Of a DNA stretch of 64,000 bases, positions 43,868 to 53,302 are shown one piece after another (the first letter of the stretch is position 1; each line of letters starts with the position of its first letter). The stretch is from Bosea beijingensis (GTDB lineage Bacteria; Pseudomonadota; Alphaproteobacteria; Rhizobiales; Beijerinckiaceae): the NCBI RefSeq assembly GCF_030758975.1, contig NZ_CP132359.1, forward strand, positions 946,811 through 1,010,810, read 5' to 3'. The notes beneath the pieces were generated by a model. The model saw only the letters and a list, made by a program, of their open reading frames with translations. It made no database searches and was not told the DNA's origin. A program made the position numbers and the translations under genes.

Positions 43868-44635
43868 TCAGGACTTCCGGGGTTTCCCCTCGCTTTTGTC
43901 CTCGACGATCTCGGCGATGTTGCCCTGCCCCGCCGTACCGTCGTCACGCGAGGTCTCGACCTCGCCGGCCTTGGCCCGCCTGGCGAACTCGGTTTCGGTT
44001 CCTGCCGCCAACAGCTTGGCCTGGCCGACCCAGTCCTCGCGCTCGATGCGTCCGGGAAAGGCGAGGTAGCCGCCGACCCATTCGGCATTCTCGGCCGACC
44101 AGCCGCCGATCTGCTCGAAATGCCAGATGCCGAGGCCGTGCAGGCGGCCCTCGTTCTGCCGGCCGATGCCCTTGATCAGCTTGAGATCGTCGGGCTTCTC
44201 GTCGCGAGCTGCGAGGAGGCCCGCGGGACGCTGGCCGGGCAGTTCCGCCTCGTTCTCGACGGGCGGCAATTGGGGTGGCTGTGCGGCGGCCGGTGCTGCT
44301 GGCGCAGGGCTTACCGCGACGGCCGGCTGCGGAGCTGCGGCGACTACGGAACGCGGCTGAGCTGCAACCGGCTTCCGCACCAGGCCGGCGCAGATGCATC
44401 CGACCCAATAGGCGGCGGTGAACAGCAAAGCCGTCTCGACCCAGGTCGCCGGCATGCCGTTCAGAAGCTGGAGCCAGGTCACGACCGCGCCGGCAATCCA
44501 GAGCGCGGCCACCGCGCTCCAGGCGCCGCTCCAGAAGCGGGCCTTGCCACCAGCATGGCTGATCCAGCCCATGGCGACACCGAGAGCGAACGCGGCGAGC
44601 AGGAACCAGATGAACTGGCTGGCGAGATAGAGCAT
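43868..44635 (-). CDS. Membrane protein with C-terminal helix-hairpin-helix-like domain
   Basis: A 255-residue protein. Three TM segments (about 5-25, 35-56 and 65-84), then a Pro/Ala linker (about 88-135), then a soluble domain whose LKLIKGIGRQNEGRLHGLGI (151-170) and WHFEQIGGWSAENAEWVGGY (171-190) are the helix-hairpin-helix-like COG3743 fold found in alphaproteobacteria, sometimes fused to NADH dehydrogenase or ribosomal protein. A charged tail ends the protein. It lies 9 bases after the OmpA-repeat gene on the same strand, so they are probably one operon. Function unknown. Confidence 0.78.
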   Translation of the reverse strand: MLYLASQFIWFLLAAFALGVAMGWISHAGGKARFWSGAWSAVAALWIAGAVVTWLQLLNGMPATWVETALLFTAAYWVGCICAGLVRKPVAAQPRSVVAAAPQPAVAVSPAPAAPAAAQPPQLPPVENEAELPGQRPAGLLAARDEKPDDLKLIKGIGRQNEGRLHGLGIWHFEQIGGWSAENAEWVGGYLAFPGRIEREDWVGQAKLLAAGTETEFARRAKAGEVETSRDDGTAGQGNIAEIVEDKSEGKPRKS

Positions 44636-44644
44636 GGCCGCCTC

Positions 44645-47002
44645 CTACTTCGCCACGGTGAACTGCACGCGGCGGTTCATCGCCCGGGCCTCTGGCGCCT
44701 CGTGCGGCACGAGCGGGCGGGTACTGCCATAGCCTTTGACCGCAAGCTGGCCGGGCTCGATACCGCGCCGCGCCAACTCGTCGCGGACGCGCAAGGCACG
44801 ACGCAGCGACAGGTCCATGTTGTCGAAGCCGCGCCGCTCGCCATCGCGATTGGCGTGGCCTTCGATCACGACCGGAGAGCCCGGGCACTTCTGCAGAATG
44901 GCAGCGGCCTCGCCGATGACACGTTCGGTCGTGGCGTCGAGCTCCACGACCGAGGTTCCCTGGCCGAACAGCACCGTGTTGCGCTTGGTCAGTCCGTCGA
45001 GGTCGTTCTGGCAGCTTGCCGGCGGATCGACCACGCAGCCGGTCTGGCGCAAGCTGACGGCCGCATCCACCTTGAAGCCCTGCGGCAGGCCGGTGGCGGC
45101 GCTGGTCTCGATCTCGCTCTTGATCAGGTCGCGGCAGGTCAGGCCGCGCAATGTCACCTGATCGTCCACGATCGTCGCCGAGCCGAGATCCAGGCGCAGC
45201 AGATCGGCGAGCACGGCGCGCGCCGCTTCGGCAAAGCCGGTGGGAGCCCTTGGAACGAGCGTCGTCGCATCCTCGAAGCGGTCCTTCAGCGGCGAATCAG
45301 CGACGAGAGCCCGGAGCGCAGCCTGCGTTGCACGATCGGGCAGATATCCGGAGAGCCGCAAACCGGTCCGATCGGCCGAGAGCGACAGGCTATAAGGCCG
45401 GACGACGACATTGTCCGGCGTCGCGGCCAGCGTCAGCCCGGCAGGGGCGCCACCGGCGAGAAGATCACGCAACGCCGTGAGGCTCGCGGCGTCCGCCGCC
45501 TCGCCCGTGATCGCAAACGCCTTCTCGCGGATCGTCACGGAGCCGGCTTTGAGCTTCGACAGCGCATCGAGCGCGAAGGCGACGGCGGCGCGCAGGTCGA
45601 TTTCGGCTCGCAGTGCCGGCTCGACCGTCATCCGGTCCTCGACAGGCGTTTCACCAAAACGGCCGCGCGCCATCCCGAGAAACTCGATACGAGCGGCCGC
45701 GTCCGGCAGCGTTCCGTCCAGGCGGAGGCCGTCCGTGCCACGGATCGCCCGCCATTCCAGCGGCACCGGCGCGGCCGGGCGCGGTGTCACCACCGGTGCG
45801 CCGGGCGGCGCAGCGGGAGGCGTATCTTGTGGGGCCGCGGGGGCAGGTGCAGGCCCGGAGGCAGGCGACGCCGCCGAGCCGTCCGCTTTCGGCTGAGCAG
45901 GCAGGACGTCATGAAGGATCAGGCCCGGCACGTCCGGGATCGGCACGACGACCGGAACCGGCGGCGGAGCCGGCGGGCACTCGATCGCAGCCTGCGCCAC
46001 CGAGTCCGGGCCATCCATCTGCGCGATCTGCAGGCGCAAGGCCTGGCAGGCCTCGTAGGTGTCCGGTCCCTTGCCGGCAATAGTATAGGTGTCGCCGTTG
46101 AGCTCGACCTTGCCTTGCCGCAGCCGCGCCAGATCGCCGACCGCACGCGCGACCTTCGCGAGGAAGGCCGATGGTGCGCCGAGTGCTGGTTTCATCTCGT
46201 CGCGGAGAGCTGTGCCTGCGCCAAGCGCCTGCCGCGCCGCCGCGAGAATCTGCCGGCGCGCGTCCTGGCCGGGATAGAAGCCATGCAACACGACCCCGCC
46301 GCCCGCCTCCTGCTCGGCGCTCCAGCGATAAGGTGCGACGGTCGGCGGTTCGAGATCGCATTGCACGGCGCGGAAACCCGGCCGCTCCGCCTGTGCCAGC
46401 GCGGCCTCGAGCGCCAGGAACGAATCCGGGCTGGCCGCCTTGCCCTCGATGCAGAAGCGGCCATCGTCGAGGGCGACGCGCCCAGAGGCCAGCTTCGGCA
46501 ATTCGGCGAGCATCGCAACCGCCATCGCAGCGAAGCCCTCGGGCGCGCCGAAAGCGACCGTCTGGCGGTCGTCGATGCGCAAACCGGGCAAGGCCGCGGA
46601 TGCGACCGCCATATTGGCCGCCGCGGTGTCGAGGTCCGGAACGAAGCCACCGAGCGTCACACTTTCGGCCTGGCGGCTCGCGAACCAGGAATAGGGCTTC
46701 TGGGCGACGACCTGCGACAACCCGCCGAGGGTCCGGCGGACGCCGAATTCGCCATGCAGCCGAGCCATCGCCTTGCTCGCGCCATCGGAGGACAGGACCT
46801 CACCCCCGATCGTGACGTCGCGGCCATCGACCTGGGCAACGACCGGACGGGCGCCCGGCGTCGTGCCGGCTGCGGCCGCCACGGCCTGCTCGGCGCGCAG
46901 GCCGACATCACGCTCGATCGCAGCATCGAGCGCGAGATTTCCGGCTCCCCACAACAAGCCCAGTGGAATCAGCCCCCAGAGCCAACGCGCCGGTTGAGAC
47001 AT
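44645..47002 (-). CDS. OmpA-family protein with four diverged tandem modules
   Basis: A 785-residue envelope protein. An N-terminal hydrophobic segment (about 7-25) anchors it. A BON-like part (about 52-100) is followed by four diverged modules, starting near 103, 224, 414 and 536, each with a G-x-x-L-x-G-x-x-P-(D/G) strand-turn, e.g. SVTLGGFVPD, GVVLHGFYPG, GLRLDGTLPD and GLRLSGYLPD. Modules 2 and 3 are separated by a Pro/Ala linker (343-413). The C-terminal OmpA domain (about 675-783) has VVIEGHANRDGERRGF and MDLSLRRALRVRDEL, so it likely binds peptidoglycan. ATG 47002 has a strong AGGGGG site. Confidence 0.88.
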   Translation of the reverse strand: MSQPARWLWGLIPLGLLWGAGNLALDAAIERDVGLRAEQAVAAAAGTTPGARPVVAQVDGRDVTIGGEVLSSDGASKAMARLHGEFGVRRTLGGLSQVVAQKPYSWFASRQAESVTLGGFVPDLDTAAANMAVASAALPGLRIDDRQTVAFGAPEGFAAMAVAMLAELPKLASGRVALDDGRFCIEGKAASPDSFLALEAALAQAERPGFRAVQCDLEPPTVAPYRWSAEQEAGGGVVLHGFYPGQDARRQILAAARQALGAGTALRDEMKPALGAPSAFLAKVARAVGDLARLRQGKVELNGDTYTIAGKGPDTYEACQALRLQIAQMDGPDSVAQAAIECPPAPPPVPVVVPIPDVPGLILHDVLPAQPKADGSAASPASGPAPAPAAPQDTPPAAPPGAPVVTPRPAAPVPLEWRAIRGTDGLRLDGTLPDAAARIEFLGMARGRFGETPVEDRMTVEPALRAEIDLRAAVAFALDALSKLKAGSVTIREKAFAITGEAADAASLTALRDLLAGGAPAGLTLAATPDNVVVRPYSLSLSADRTGLRLSGYLPDRATQAALRALVADSPLKDRFEDATTLVPRAPTGFAEAARAVLADLLRLDLGSATIVDDQVTLRGLTCRDLIKSEIETSAATGLPQGFKVDAAVSLRQTGCVVDPPASCQNDLDGLTKRNTVLFGQGTSVVELDATTERVIGEAAAILQKCPGSPVVIEGHANRDGERRGFDNMDLSLRRALRVRDELARRGIEPGQLAVKGYGSTRPLVPHEAPEARAMNRRVQFTVAK

Positions 47003-47213
47003 GCATCGCCCCCTGCACCGCACCGACCCGGGGTCGGCATGGGTACCCCCATCGGGATCGCCCTCGTTTTCTCAAGGACTTGTCGAGCGATCCGCAGATA
47101 TCGATTCAACGAACGATCGAAGCCGCATGCCCTTGGACCACGGCCGGAACGCCCATGTCAGATCAGGCCGGGCAAGCGGGCTCCGTCAACAGCGAAGCCA
47201 GGACAACCCACAT

Positions 47214-47245
47214 AAAAAAGAAGCCCCGGGTTTCCCCGGGGCTTC
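47214..47245 (-). terminator. Rho-independent terminator of the porin gene
   Basis: An 11-bp perfect stem, GAAGCCCCGGG (47220-47230) and CCCGGGGCTTC (47235-47245), with a TTTC loop. On the minus strand it is followed by six T. It lies 22 bases after the porin stop. Confidence 0.92.
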
Positions 47246-47267
47246 CTGACTAGAGATCGGAAACCGA

Positions 47268-48575
47268 TCAGAAGTCGCGCTGGACGCGGAGACGGCCGCT
47301 CCAGGAGTCGTCCGACTTGATGGTCCGGCCGAGGAAGCCAGCCTTGGCGTCCGGAACGCGACCACCGAACTCGGTGCGGGCGTAGAGCACCTCGACGCCG
47401 ATGTCGAGGCCGGCGACCGGCGACCACACCAGGTTGGCGCTGGCGACCAGCTCCTTCGGGTCGAACGAGCGGAGCGAGCCCGGGATGACCGCAGCCGTCT
47501 GGAGAGCCGAGTACGAGACCAGGAAGTCCGAACGGATCGCCGGGGTCCAGTAGTGGCGCATGGCGGCGAGCAGGGTGTAGCCGGTGTTCGACTCCACGCG
47601 GCCGAAGCCGTTGATGCCGTAGTTGCCGACCGGGAAGGCAGCGACGCGGCCGTGACCGGCGTTGGCACCCCAACCGATGTACTCGAGAGCGCCGTCGGCG
47701 TAACCAGCCTGCAGGAACAGAGCGTCGCCAGCGGCGAGCATCGGCAGGTTGATCTTCACGCCGGCCTGAACGGCCCAGCCGATGTCGTCCTGCTTGGCAC
47801 CGTTGCCGCCGACGAACGGCGAGCTGTAGGTGCTGCGGTCACCGAAGGCGCCCGACAGCGAAGCCGAACCCCAGCCCTGGTCGACGCGGATCTGGCCGAC
47901 GACGTCAGGATAGGTCAGGCCAGCATAGCCACCGGTGCCGGCAGCGGCGGCCAGACGGCCGGTCGTGCGCGGATCTTCGAGCGACAGCGTGGCGGTGAAG
48001 CCACCACCGAACGAAGCGGTGTAGGCGAGCAGGTTGACCTGACGGTCAGAGGTGCGGGCGCCGTGGAAGGTGTAGTCGTTGGCGTAGAACTGGAACATCG
48101 ACGCCGTACGACCAGCGGTCAACGGGCCGAGCTGGACGACTGCGTCGACGAGGTCGATGCCGCTGTCCTGGTTCACGCCGTTGATCGACGAGAAGCGGTT
48201 GGCCGCCGAGTTGGTGCCGCCGTAACGATAGACGCCCGTGGTGGTCGTCACGTCATAACGGATGAACGTGCGCAGGGTGCCGTAAGCGGTCTGGTTGCGA
48301 GCGTCCAAGAAGATACGGCCGCGAGCGCGGGTACCGAACATGTCCTGGCCAGCGCTCCAACGCTCACCGAAGGAGTACTCGGCGCGGACACGACCACCAA
48401 CGCGAAGGCAGGTGTCGGTGCCGGGCAGATAGAAGAAGTTCGCGCCGAAGGCGGAGCAAACGCGAACGTATTCGACCGGAGCGGCCTTCCGCGAGGGAAG
48501 GTCGGCGGCCTGAGCCCCGGCGACCGCGGCGATGCCGGCGGCGGAACCGAGGAGGAGGCTCTTGACGAGCTTCAT
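47268..48575 (-). CDS. Major outer-membrane porin (rhizobial type)
   Basis: A 435-residue porin that allows diffusion of small solutes. A signal peptide ends AGAQAADLPSRK. The conserved cysteine pair is in VCSAFGANFFYLPGTDTC, followed by LRVGGRVRAEYSF, typical of Hyphomicrobiales porins (Omp2/RopB-like). Amphipathic strands fill the rest, and the terminal RLRVQRDF ends in Phe, the outer-membrane assembly signal. A GGAGG site (48583-48587) lies 7 bases before the ATG. Codon use is strongly biased toward C/G-ending optimal codons, as expected for a highly expressed gene. Confidence 0.95.
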   Translation of the reverse strand: MKLVKSLLLGSAAGIAAVAGAQAADLPSRKAAPVEYVRVCSAFGANFFYLPGTDTCLRVGGRVRAEYSFGERWSAGQDMFGTRARGRIFLDARNQTAYGTLRTFIRYDVTTTTGVYRYGGTNSAANRFSSINGVNQDSGIDLVDAVVQLGPLTAGRTASMFQFYANDYTFHGARTSDRQVNLLAYTASFGGGFTATLSLEDPRTTGRLAAAAGTGGYAGLTYPDVVGQIRVDQGWGSASLSGAFGDRSTYSSPFVGGNGAKQDDIGWAVQAGVKINLPMLAAGDALFLQAGYADGALEYIGWGANAGHGRVAAFPVGNYGINGFGRVESNTGYTLLAAMRHYWTPAIRSDFLVSYSALQTAAVIPGSLRSFDPKELVASANLVWSPVAGLDIGVEVLYARTEFGGRVPDAKAGFLGRTIKSDDSWSGRLRVQRDF

Positions 48576-48982
48576 TTGGTAACCTCCAAAAGAGTTTCGA
48601 GACCCTCGGGCTTCAGCCTGCCCCCCGCCCCAAGCTTTCAGCCTGATCGCAGAACCTGCCTATTCCCGGTCTTTCGCCTGCGTCACCGACCGATTTCGGA
48701 GGCGAAGGCGAAAAACAGCGACCGGGAACGTCCCGACGCATTCCCACCATACGAAAGCCGCCCTGCCGATCAACCACGATCCGCCTCCCGGACCTGTGAA
48801 TGGGGTGCTTTGGAAACCGGTGTTGCAGGCGAGCCACGCTTTGACCGCCGAAATTCACCAGGCATTAACCCCAACGGCACCGTGCAAGGGGTTTTCGGCT
48901 TGCCGCAGCCCAGAATCGCTGCCTGGAAATCGGGAATCCGGCCGAATCTCCTCTCGCACCGATTCCGGAGCGAGAGCCTGAT
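48576..48982. other. Intergenic region upstream of porin gene
   Basis: About 407 bases with no convincing gene on either strand. It must hold the porin promoter and 5' leader on the minus strand, including the GGAGG site, and also the 3' end of tamB from the other side. No clear operator, small RNA or repeat can be recognised by eye. Confidence 0.5.
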
Positions 48983-51900
48983 TCAGTACTCCCACTCGGC
49001 CCCGATTCCGACAGCAGCGCTGCCGTCCGCCCCGGTCTCTGCCTGGAGCTTCAGGCGCTTGGTCACGTCGATGCCGACCGAGACGCCGCTGTCCTCGGGC
49101 TTGGAGCCGACCTTCACGCCGACGGAGATGTTGTCGCTGATATAGCGCGAGGCTCCGACAGTCGGGCCGCCTGCGCCCATCTGGATGTCGAGATTGTCGA
49201 CGCCGAGCGATTTGCGCAGCCGCTCGAACGTGTCGTCGCCACCGCCACCGGCGAACTGCGCCGCCGCCTGCGCGAGCTGCAGCGCCTGGAAGGGCGAGAG
49301 CGAGCCCGAGGCACGGGCGAAGAGCAGCCGCGACAGCACCTCGTCTGGCGGCAGTTCCGGCTGCGAGGTGAAGGCAAAGACCGGCTGGTCGGCGGGGCCG
49401 CTGATGATGATCCGGGCGGTGACGTCGCCGGCGCTGGTCTGGGCGATGAAGTCGAGATCGGGAATCAGCCCGCCGGCGAAGGTCAGCCGGCCGCGGCTGA
49501 AATCGAGCCGCTGGGTCAGGACGCTCAAACGGCCGCGACGCAGTTCGAAGCCGCCGTCCAGCGCAGGCGCGGAGGAGGTGCCGCCGACACGAATTTCGCC
49601 GCCGAGCTCGGCGTCGATGCCGCGGCCGCGGATGAAGACCTTGTTGGGGGCCGAAACGGTCAGGGCGAGCGTCGCGTCGAAAGCCGGCGCAGCGCGGCCG
49701 CCGCGTCCCCTGGCCTTCTGCGCCTTGCGAGCAGCGGCGAGGCGGGCAGCCGCCGCGCCCTTCGCATTGACATGCCTGATGCCGTCGACCGGCCTAAGCG
49801 TCGTCGGCAGGCGATCCGGCACGGAGACTTCGAGCGAGGCGATATCGATCCGGCCGCCGAGACGCGGGCGCTGCGCCAGCGGGCCGGCGATCTCGAGATT
49901 GAGCCCCGCCACGGCGGTGACCAACCCGCTGGAGACAAGCTGGGCGCGATCGCCGCGAATACGGATACTGCCGGGAAAGCCCGCGCCCGGATCGACCTTG
50001 ACCTGACCGCTCGCGGAGATCGTGCCGCCGTTCGGCGTCTGGGCGGAGGCGCGCTCGATCGTCAGGTTGTCGCCATTGGCGGCGATCCGCGCTTCGATCG
50101 CGTTGAAGCGGATGCCTTGCAGGGCATCGGTGAAACTGCCGCCGGTCAGGGTCGCGTTGCCGCTGAGACGCGGGGCGGAAGCGGTTCCGCCGGCACGCAT
50201 GTCGAGGGCGACCGCTCCGGTGACACGCTGACCGCTCGCCCCCAGCATGGTGTTGGCGAGCGCGGCGTCGACCCGGCCCTGGGCGGTCAAATCGAGCGGG
50301 CCGGTGGCATTCAGCGGGGCGGTGCCGCGCAAGGTCAGACTCGCGCCCTTCCCGGCGTTGACGGTCGCGGAGATGCCGGCTGCGTCGCCTTTGAGCGCGC
50401 CCTCGCCCTGGATCTCGACCGGCGGCAGGCCGGCCTGGCGGGTTTCGGGCGTAACGAGCTGGGCGATCCTGAGCTTCCACGGCCCCGACAGGTCGCCGGG
50501 CTTGCCCTTGACCTGCGCCTCGGCATTCAGCGTGCCGCCGAGCTTCAGGCTGGGAACCGCGATGCTTGCGGCGGACAGCGGCACGTCGCGGGCGGCGAAG
50601 CGCAGATCGAGCGTCTCGCCGGCGCGGCCGTCCAGCGTCACCCGCCCCTTGTCGATCATGACAGCGAGATTGGCGATCTCGACGCCGGAAGCCGGGAAGC
50701 TGAAGGCGGCGGGATTGGCGAGCGTGATGGCGCGACCGTCGCGGCGTGCGTCGAAGGAGGCGAGCTCCAGCTTCAAAGGCTCGCCCGGGACAAGCCGGCC
50801 GGCGCCCTTCAAGGCGAAGCCGCGGGCATTGGCGCTGAGCGTGAAGGCGCTGGCGTCAGGCGCGCCCTTCGAATCGAAGCGGATGCCGCTGATCGCCTCG
50901 CCGGCCGCGACGGCGCGGTCGATGGCGATCGCCGCGTCGAGCATCGGGCGGCCGTAGATATCGCGGGCATTCGCACGGGCATCGAGCTTGTCGATCGACA
51001 GCGAGGGGCCGACAAGGCGCGAGCCGCGAGCGGTCAGGTCGACATCCTGCCGGCCTTCCGGCGCTGCCAGCACGATATTGGCGTCGAGCTGGCCGCCGAG
51101 CTTGGTCAGCGCCAGGGCCGAGAGATCGTCGAGATTGCGCGCGGCGAGCGTCAGGCGACCGGCGGCGCGGCTGGCCGGGTCGAGCGTCAGGCCGCCACTC
51201 AGACGGACGGAGCCGAGGGCGAAGTCGAGCGTCGAGAGGTTCCAGCCGTCATCGGGCTGGCGAGCGAGGCGCAGCGAGCCGGTCGCAGGCTTGGAATCGA
51301 CTTCGCCCGCGAGCGTTACGCTGGCGTCGAGCGCGCCCTGCAGATCCTTGGCCACGGCATCGATCGTCAGGCGCGGGATCGGCCGGGCGAGCGCGGTCGC
51401 ATTGGCGACGGCGATGCGAGCGGTGGCGTCGAGCTTGTTCTGCGGGCCGGTGATCTCGGCGGTGACGTCACCGCGGCCTGACAGGCGGGGATCGGCGCGC
51501 TTCAAATCGGGCAGGCTCAGCGCGAGCTTCAGATTGGATTGCTGCTGGCCGATCGAGCCGTCGGCGGTGAAGGCGGCGTGCTGGCCAGCGACGCGCAGGC
51601 CGTTCACCGTATAGTCGCCGGCGAGCGCGTTGACACGGCCGGCGAGGGTCAGGTTGCCGGCGAGCAGACGATCGAGCGCGGCTTCGCCCGTGGCCAAGCG
51701 CTCGGCCTTGCCCGAAAGCGTCGCCGTGTAATCGTTGAGGCGCGGGGTCGCGTCGAGATCGGCGGCGATCTCCGCCCTGCCCCCGAGCGGGCGGCCTGCC
51801 AGACCGCTCAACCGGGCGAGATCGGGCAGCACGGCCTTGAGCTGGCCGAGCATGCGCGCCTGGCCGAGCTTGCCCTTGTAATCGAGCTCGACGCCAGAGA

Positions 51901-53302
51901 GCGCGAGCTTCAGCATCTCGAAATCGGCGGTGCCGTCATCCTGCCCGGTGCCGCGCAAGGTGAAGGTGACCTTGTCGCCAACCGCACGCATCAGCGCCTT
52001 GTCGGCCAGCACGATGCCGCTGGCCTCGCCATCCGAGGCTAGCGCGATGCGGGTGCCGGGCTCGCCGATGGTGCCGGTCGGCGTCGCATTGAACGAGAGA
52101 GCGACCTTGCCAAATTGCCCGGCGGGCAGCTTGGCGTCGTTCGCGTCGAGCTTCGCGACGACGGTCGGCCCGGCCACCGGGCCGCGGATCGTCGCATCGA
52201 AGGCGAGCTTGCCGATCTCGGTGCCGGACGCGACCGTGCGCCCACCCTCGTTGGGGCGGGAGGCAGCAGTGACGCGCAGGTCGAGCGTCTTATCGGCGTT
52301 GTAGCGGCCGAGCACGTCGAGGCGGGCCAGCGCGGAGACCAACGCCAGATTGCGGATGTCGATGCCGCTGTCGTCGCGGAAGCCGACCGCGCCGTCGAGA
52401 CGGGTCGAACCGGCGAAGACCGGGGCCACCGGCGCCGGCATCAGCCCTTCGATGCGGGCATCGAGAGCGAGCGCGAGCTGGCGTTCGGTTCCAGCGCGGG
52501 TGAGCGTCGCGGAACCGTCGGCGCCGATGGTCGGGCCCGCCGTGAAGACGAGGCTGGAACGGAAGGAATCGAGCGGGCCGTCGCCCTTGAGGTCGAGCTT
52601 CACGGGCGGCTCGCCGGGCAGGCCCGCGACCTTCGAGATCAGGCCGCCCGCCGGCTCATCGAGCTTGGCGGCGAGCTGCAACCGCGTGTTCTCCGGCACG
52701 AAGGACAGGGTGACGTCGAAGAGCCCGCCCATGTCGAGCCGCTTCGCCTGAAACTTGAGGTCGAGCCCCTCGTTCGGCGGCCCGAGCCGCGCCGCACCAT
52801 TGGCACTGAGGCGGGCGGCGACGCCGAGCACGGGTTCGCCCAGCGCCAGCTCGTTGAGCTGGAGCGCGCGGATGATCACCTTGAGCGGCAATTCGGGCAG
52901 GATCGGCTCGTTGCTCGGCGGAGCCGCGCCGGCCGGCTGCGGCGCGGGCTTGCGCAGGATTTCGAGCTTGCCGATCTCCAGCCGGTCGACATCGAGTCTC
53001 CGCAGCAGCAGGGCGCTGCGCGTCCAGATCAGGCGGACACGGTCGAGCCTTAGCCAGGCGCCGTCGCGGTCGGAGAGCACGATATCGCGGATCTCGACAT
53101 CGGAGGAGAGCGCGCCGTTGACCTCACCGATCGAAACCTGGCTCGTGCTGCTCGACAGGGCCTTTGAGATCAGGTCGGCGACGACGCCGCGGTCGGTCTG
53201 GGCATTCTGGGCGAAGCCACCGAAATGCGCCGAGAACAGGAAGCCGGCCGTCAGCAGCAGAGCAAAAAGCGCAAGGCGCGGTATGGTGAGAAGCCGGCGC
53301 AT
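48983..53302 (-). CDS. tamB: Translocation and assembly module protein TamB
   Basis: A 1439-residue protein anchored by one N-terminal TM helix (LFALLLTAGFLFSAHFGGFA) and spanning the periplasm as a long beta-taco groove, shown by monotonous short beta repeats with many LxLxG patterns. The C-terminal DUF490/TamB domain includes GRLSVLTQRLDFSRGRLTFA and PELPPDEVLSRLLFARASGS, and ends EWEY. TamB works with TamA in outer-membrane protein insertion, and AsmA-like proteins of this class carry phospholipid between membranes. Its ATG overlaps the tamA stop by one base (TGATG at 53302), so the two are coupled. Length fits the family. Confidence 0.95.
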   Translation of the reverse strand: MRRLLTIPRLALFALLLTAGFLFSAHFGGFAQNAQTDRGVVADLISKALSSSTSQVSIGEVNGALSSDVEIRDIVLSDRDGAWLRLDRVRLIWTRSALLLRRLDVDRLEIGKLEILRKPAPQPAGAAPPSNEPILPELPLKVIIRALQLNELALGEPVLGVAARLSANGAARLGPPNEGLDLKFQAKRLDMGGLFDVTLSFVPENTRLQLAAKLDEPAGGLISKVAGLPGEPPVKLDLKGDGPLDSFRSSLVFTAGPTIGADGSATLTRAGTERQLALALDARIEGLMPAPVAPVFAGSTRLDGAVGFRDDSGIDIRNLALVSALARLDVLGRYNADKTLDLRVTAASRPNEGGRTVASGTEIGKLAFDATIRGPVAGPTVVAKLDANDAKLPAGQFGKVALSFNATPTGTIGEPGTRIALASDGEASGIVLADKALMRAVGDKVTFTLRGTGQDDGTADFEMLKLALSGVELDYKGKLGQARMLGQLKAVLPDLARLSGLAGRPLGGRAEIAADLDATPRLNDYTATLSGKAERLATGEAALDRLLAGNLTLAGRVNALAGDYTVNGLRVAGQHAAFTADGSIGQQQSNLKLALSLPDLKRADPRLSGRGDVTAEITGPQNKLDATARIAVANATALARPIPRLTIDAVAKDLQGALDASVTLAGEVDSKPATGSLRLARQPDDGWNLSTLDFALGSVRLSGGLTLDPASRAAGRLTLAARNLDDLSALALTKLGGQLDANIVLAAPEGRQDVDLTARGSRLVGPSLSIDKLDARANARDIYGRPMLDAAIAIDRAVAAGEAISGIRFDSKGAPDASAFTLSANARGFALKGAGRLVPGEPLKLELASFDARRDGRAITLANPAAFSFPASGVEIANLAVMIDKGRVTLDGRAGETLDLRFAARDVPLSAASIAVPSLKLGGTLNAEAQVKGKPGDLSGPWKLRIAQLVTPETRQAGLPPVEIQGEGALKGDAAGISATVNAGKGASLTLRGTAPLNATGPLDLTAQGRVDAALANTMLGASGQRVTGAVALDMRAGGTASAPRLSGNATLTGGSFTDALQGIRFNAIEARIAANGDNLTIERASAQTPNGGTISASGQVKVDPGAGFPGSIRIRGDRAQLVSSGLVTAVAGLNLEIAGPLAQRPRLGGRIDIASLEVSVPDRLPTTLRPVDGIRHVNAKGAAAARLAAARKAQKARGRGGRAAPAFDATLALTVSAPNKVFIRGRGIDAELGGEIRVGGTSSAPALDGGFELRRGRLSVLTQRLDFSRGRLTFAGGLIPDLDFIAQTSAGDVTARIIISGPADQPVFAFTSQPELPPDEVLSRLLFARASGSLSPFQALQLAQAAAQFAGGGGDDTFERLRKSLGVDNLDIQMGAGGPTVGASRYISDNISVGVKVGSKPEDSGVSVGIDVTKRLKLQAETGADGSAAVGIGAEWEY

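Noticed and set aside
44120..47215. A 1031-residue open frame on the plus strand opposite the OmpA-repeat gene
   Set aside because: Shadow of the minus-strand genes; composition is Arg/Gly/His-rich with no motif, while the minus strand has an OmpA domain and ribosome sites.
48838..48870. A TTGACC followed 17 bases later by an ATTAAC on the plus strand
   Set aside because: It would read into the 3' end of tamB with no gene to drive; probably chance.
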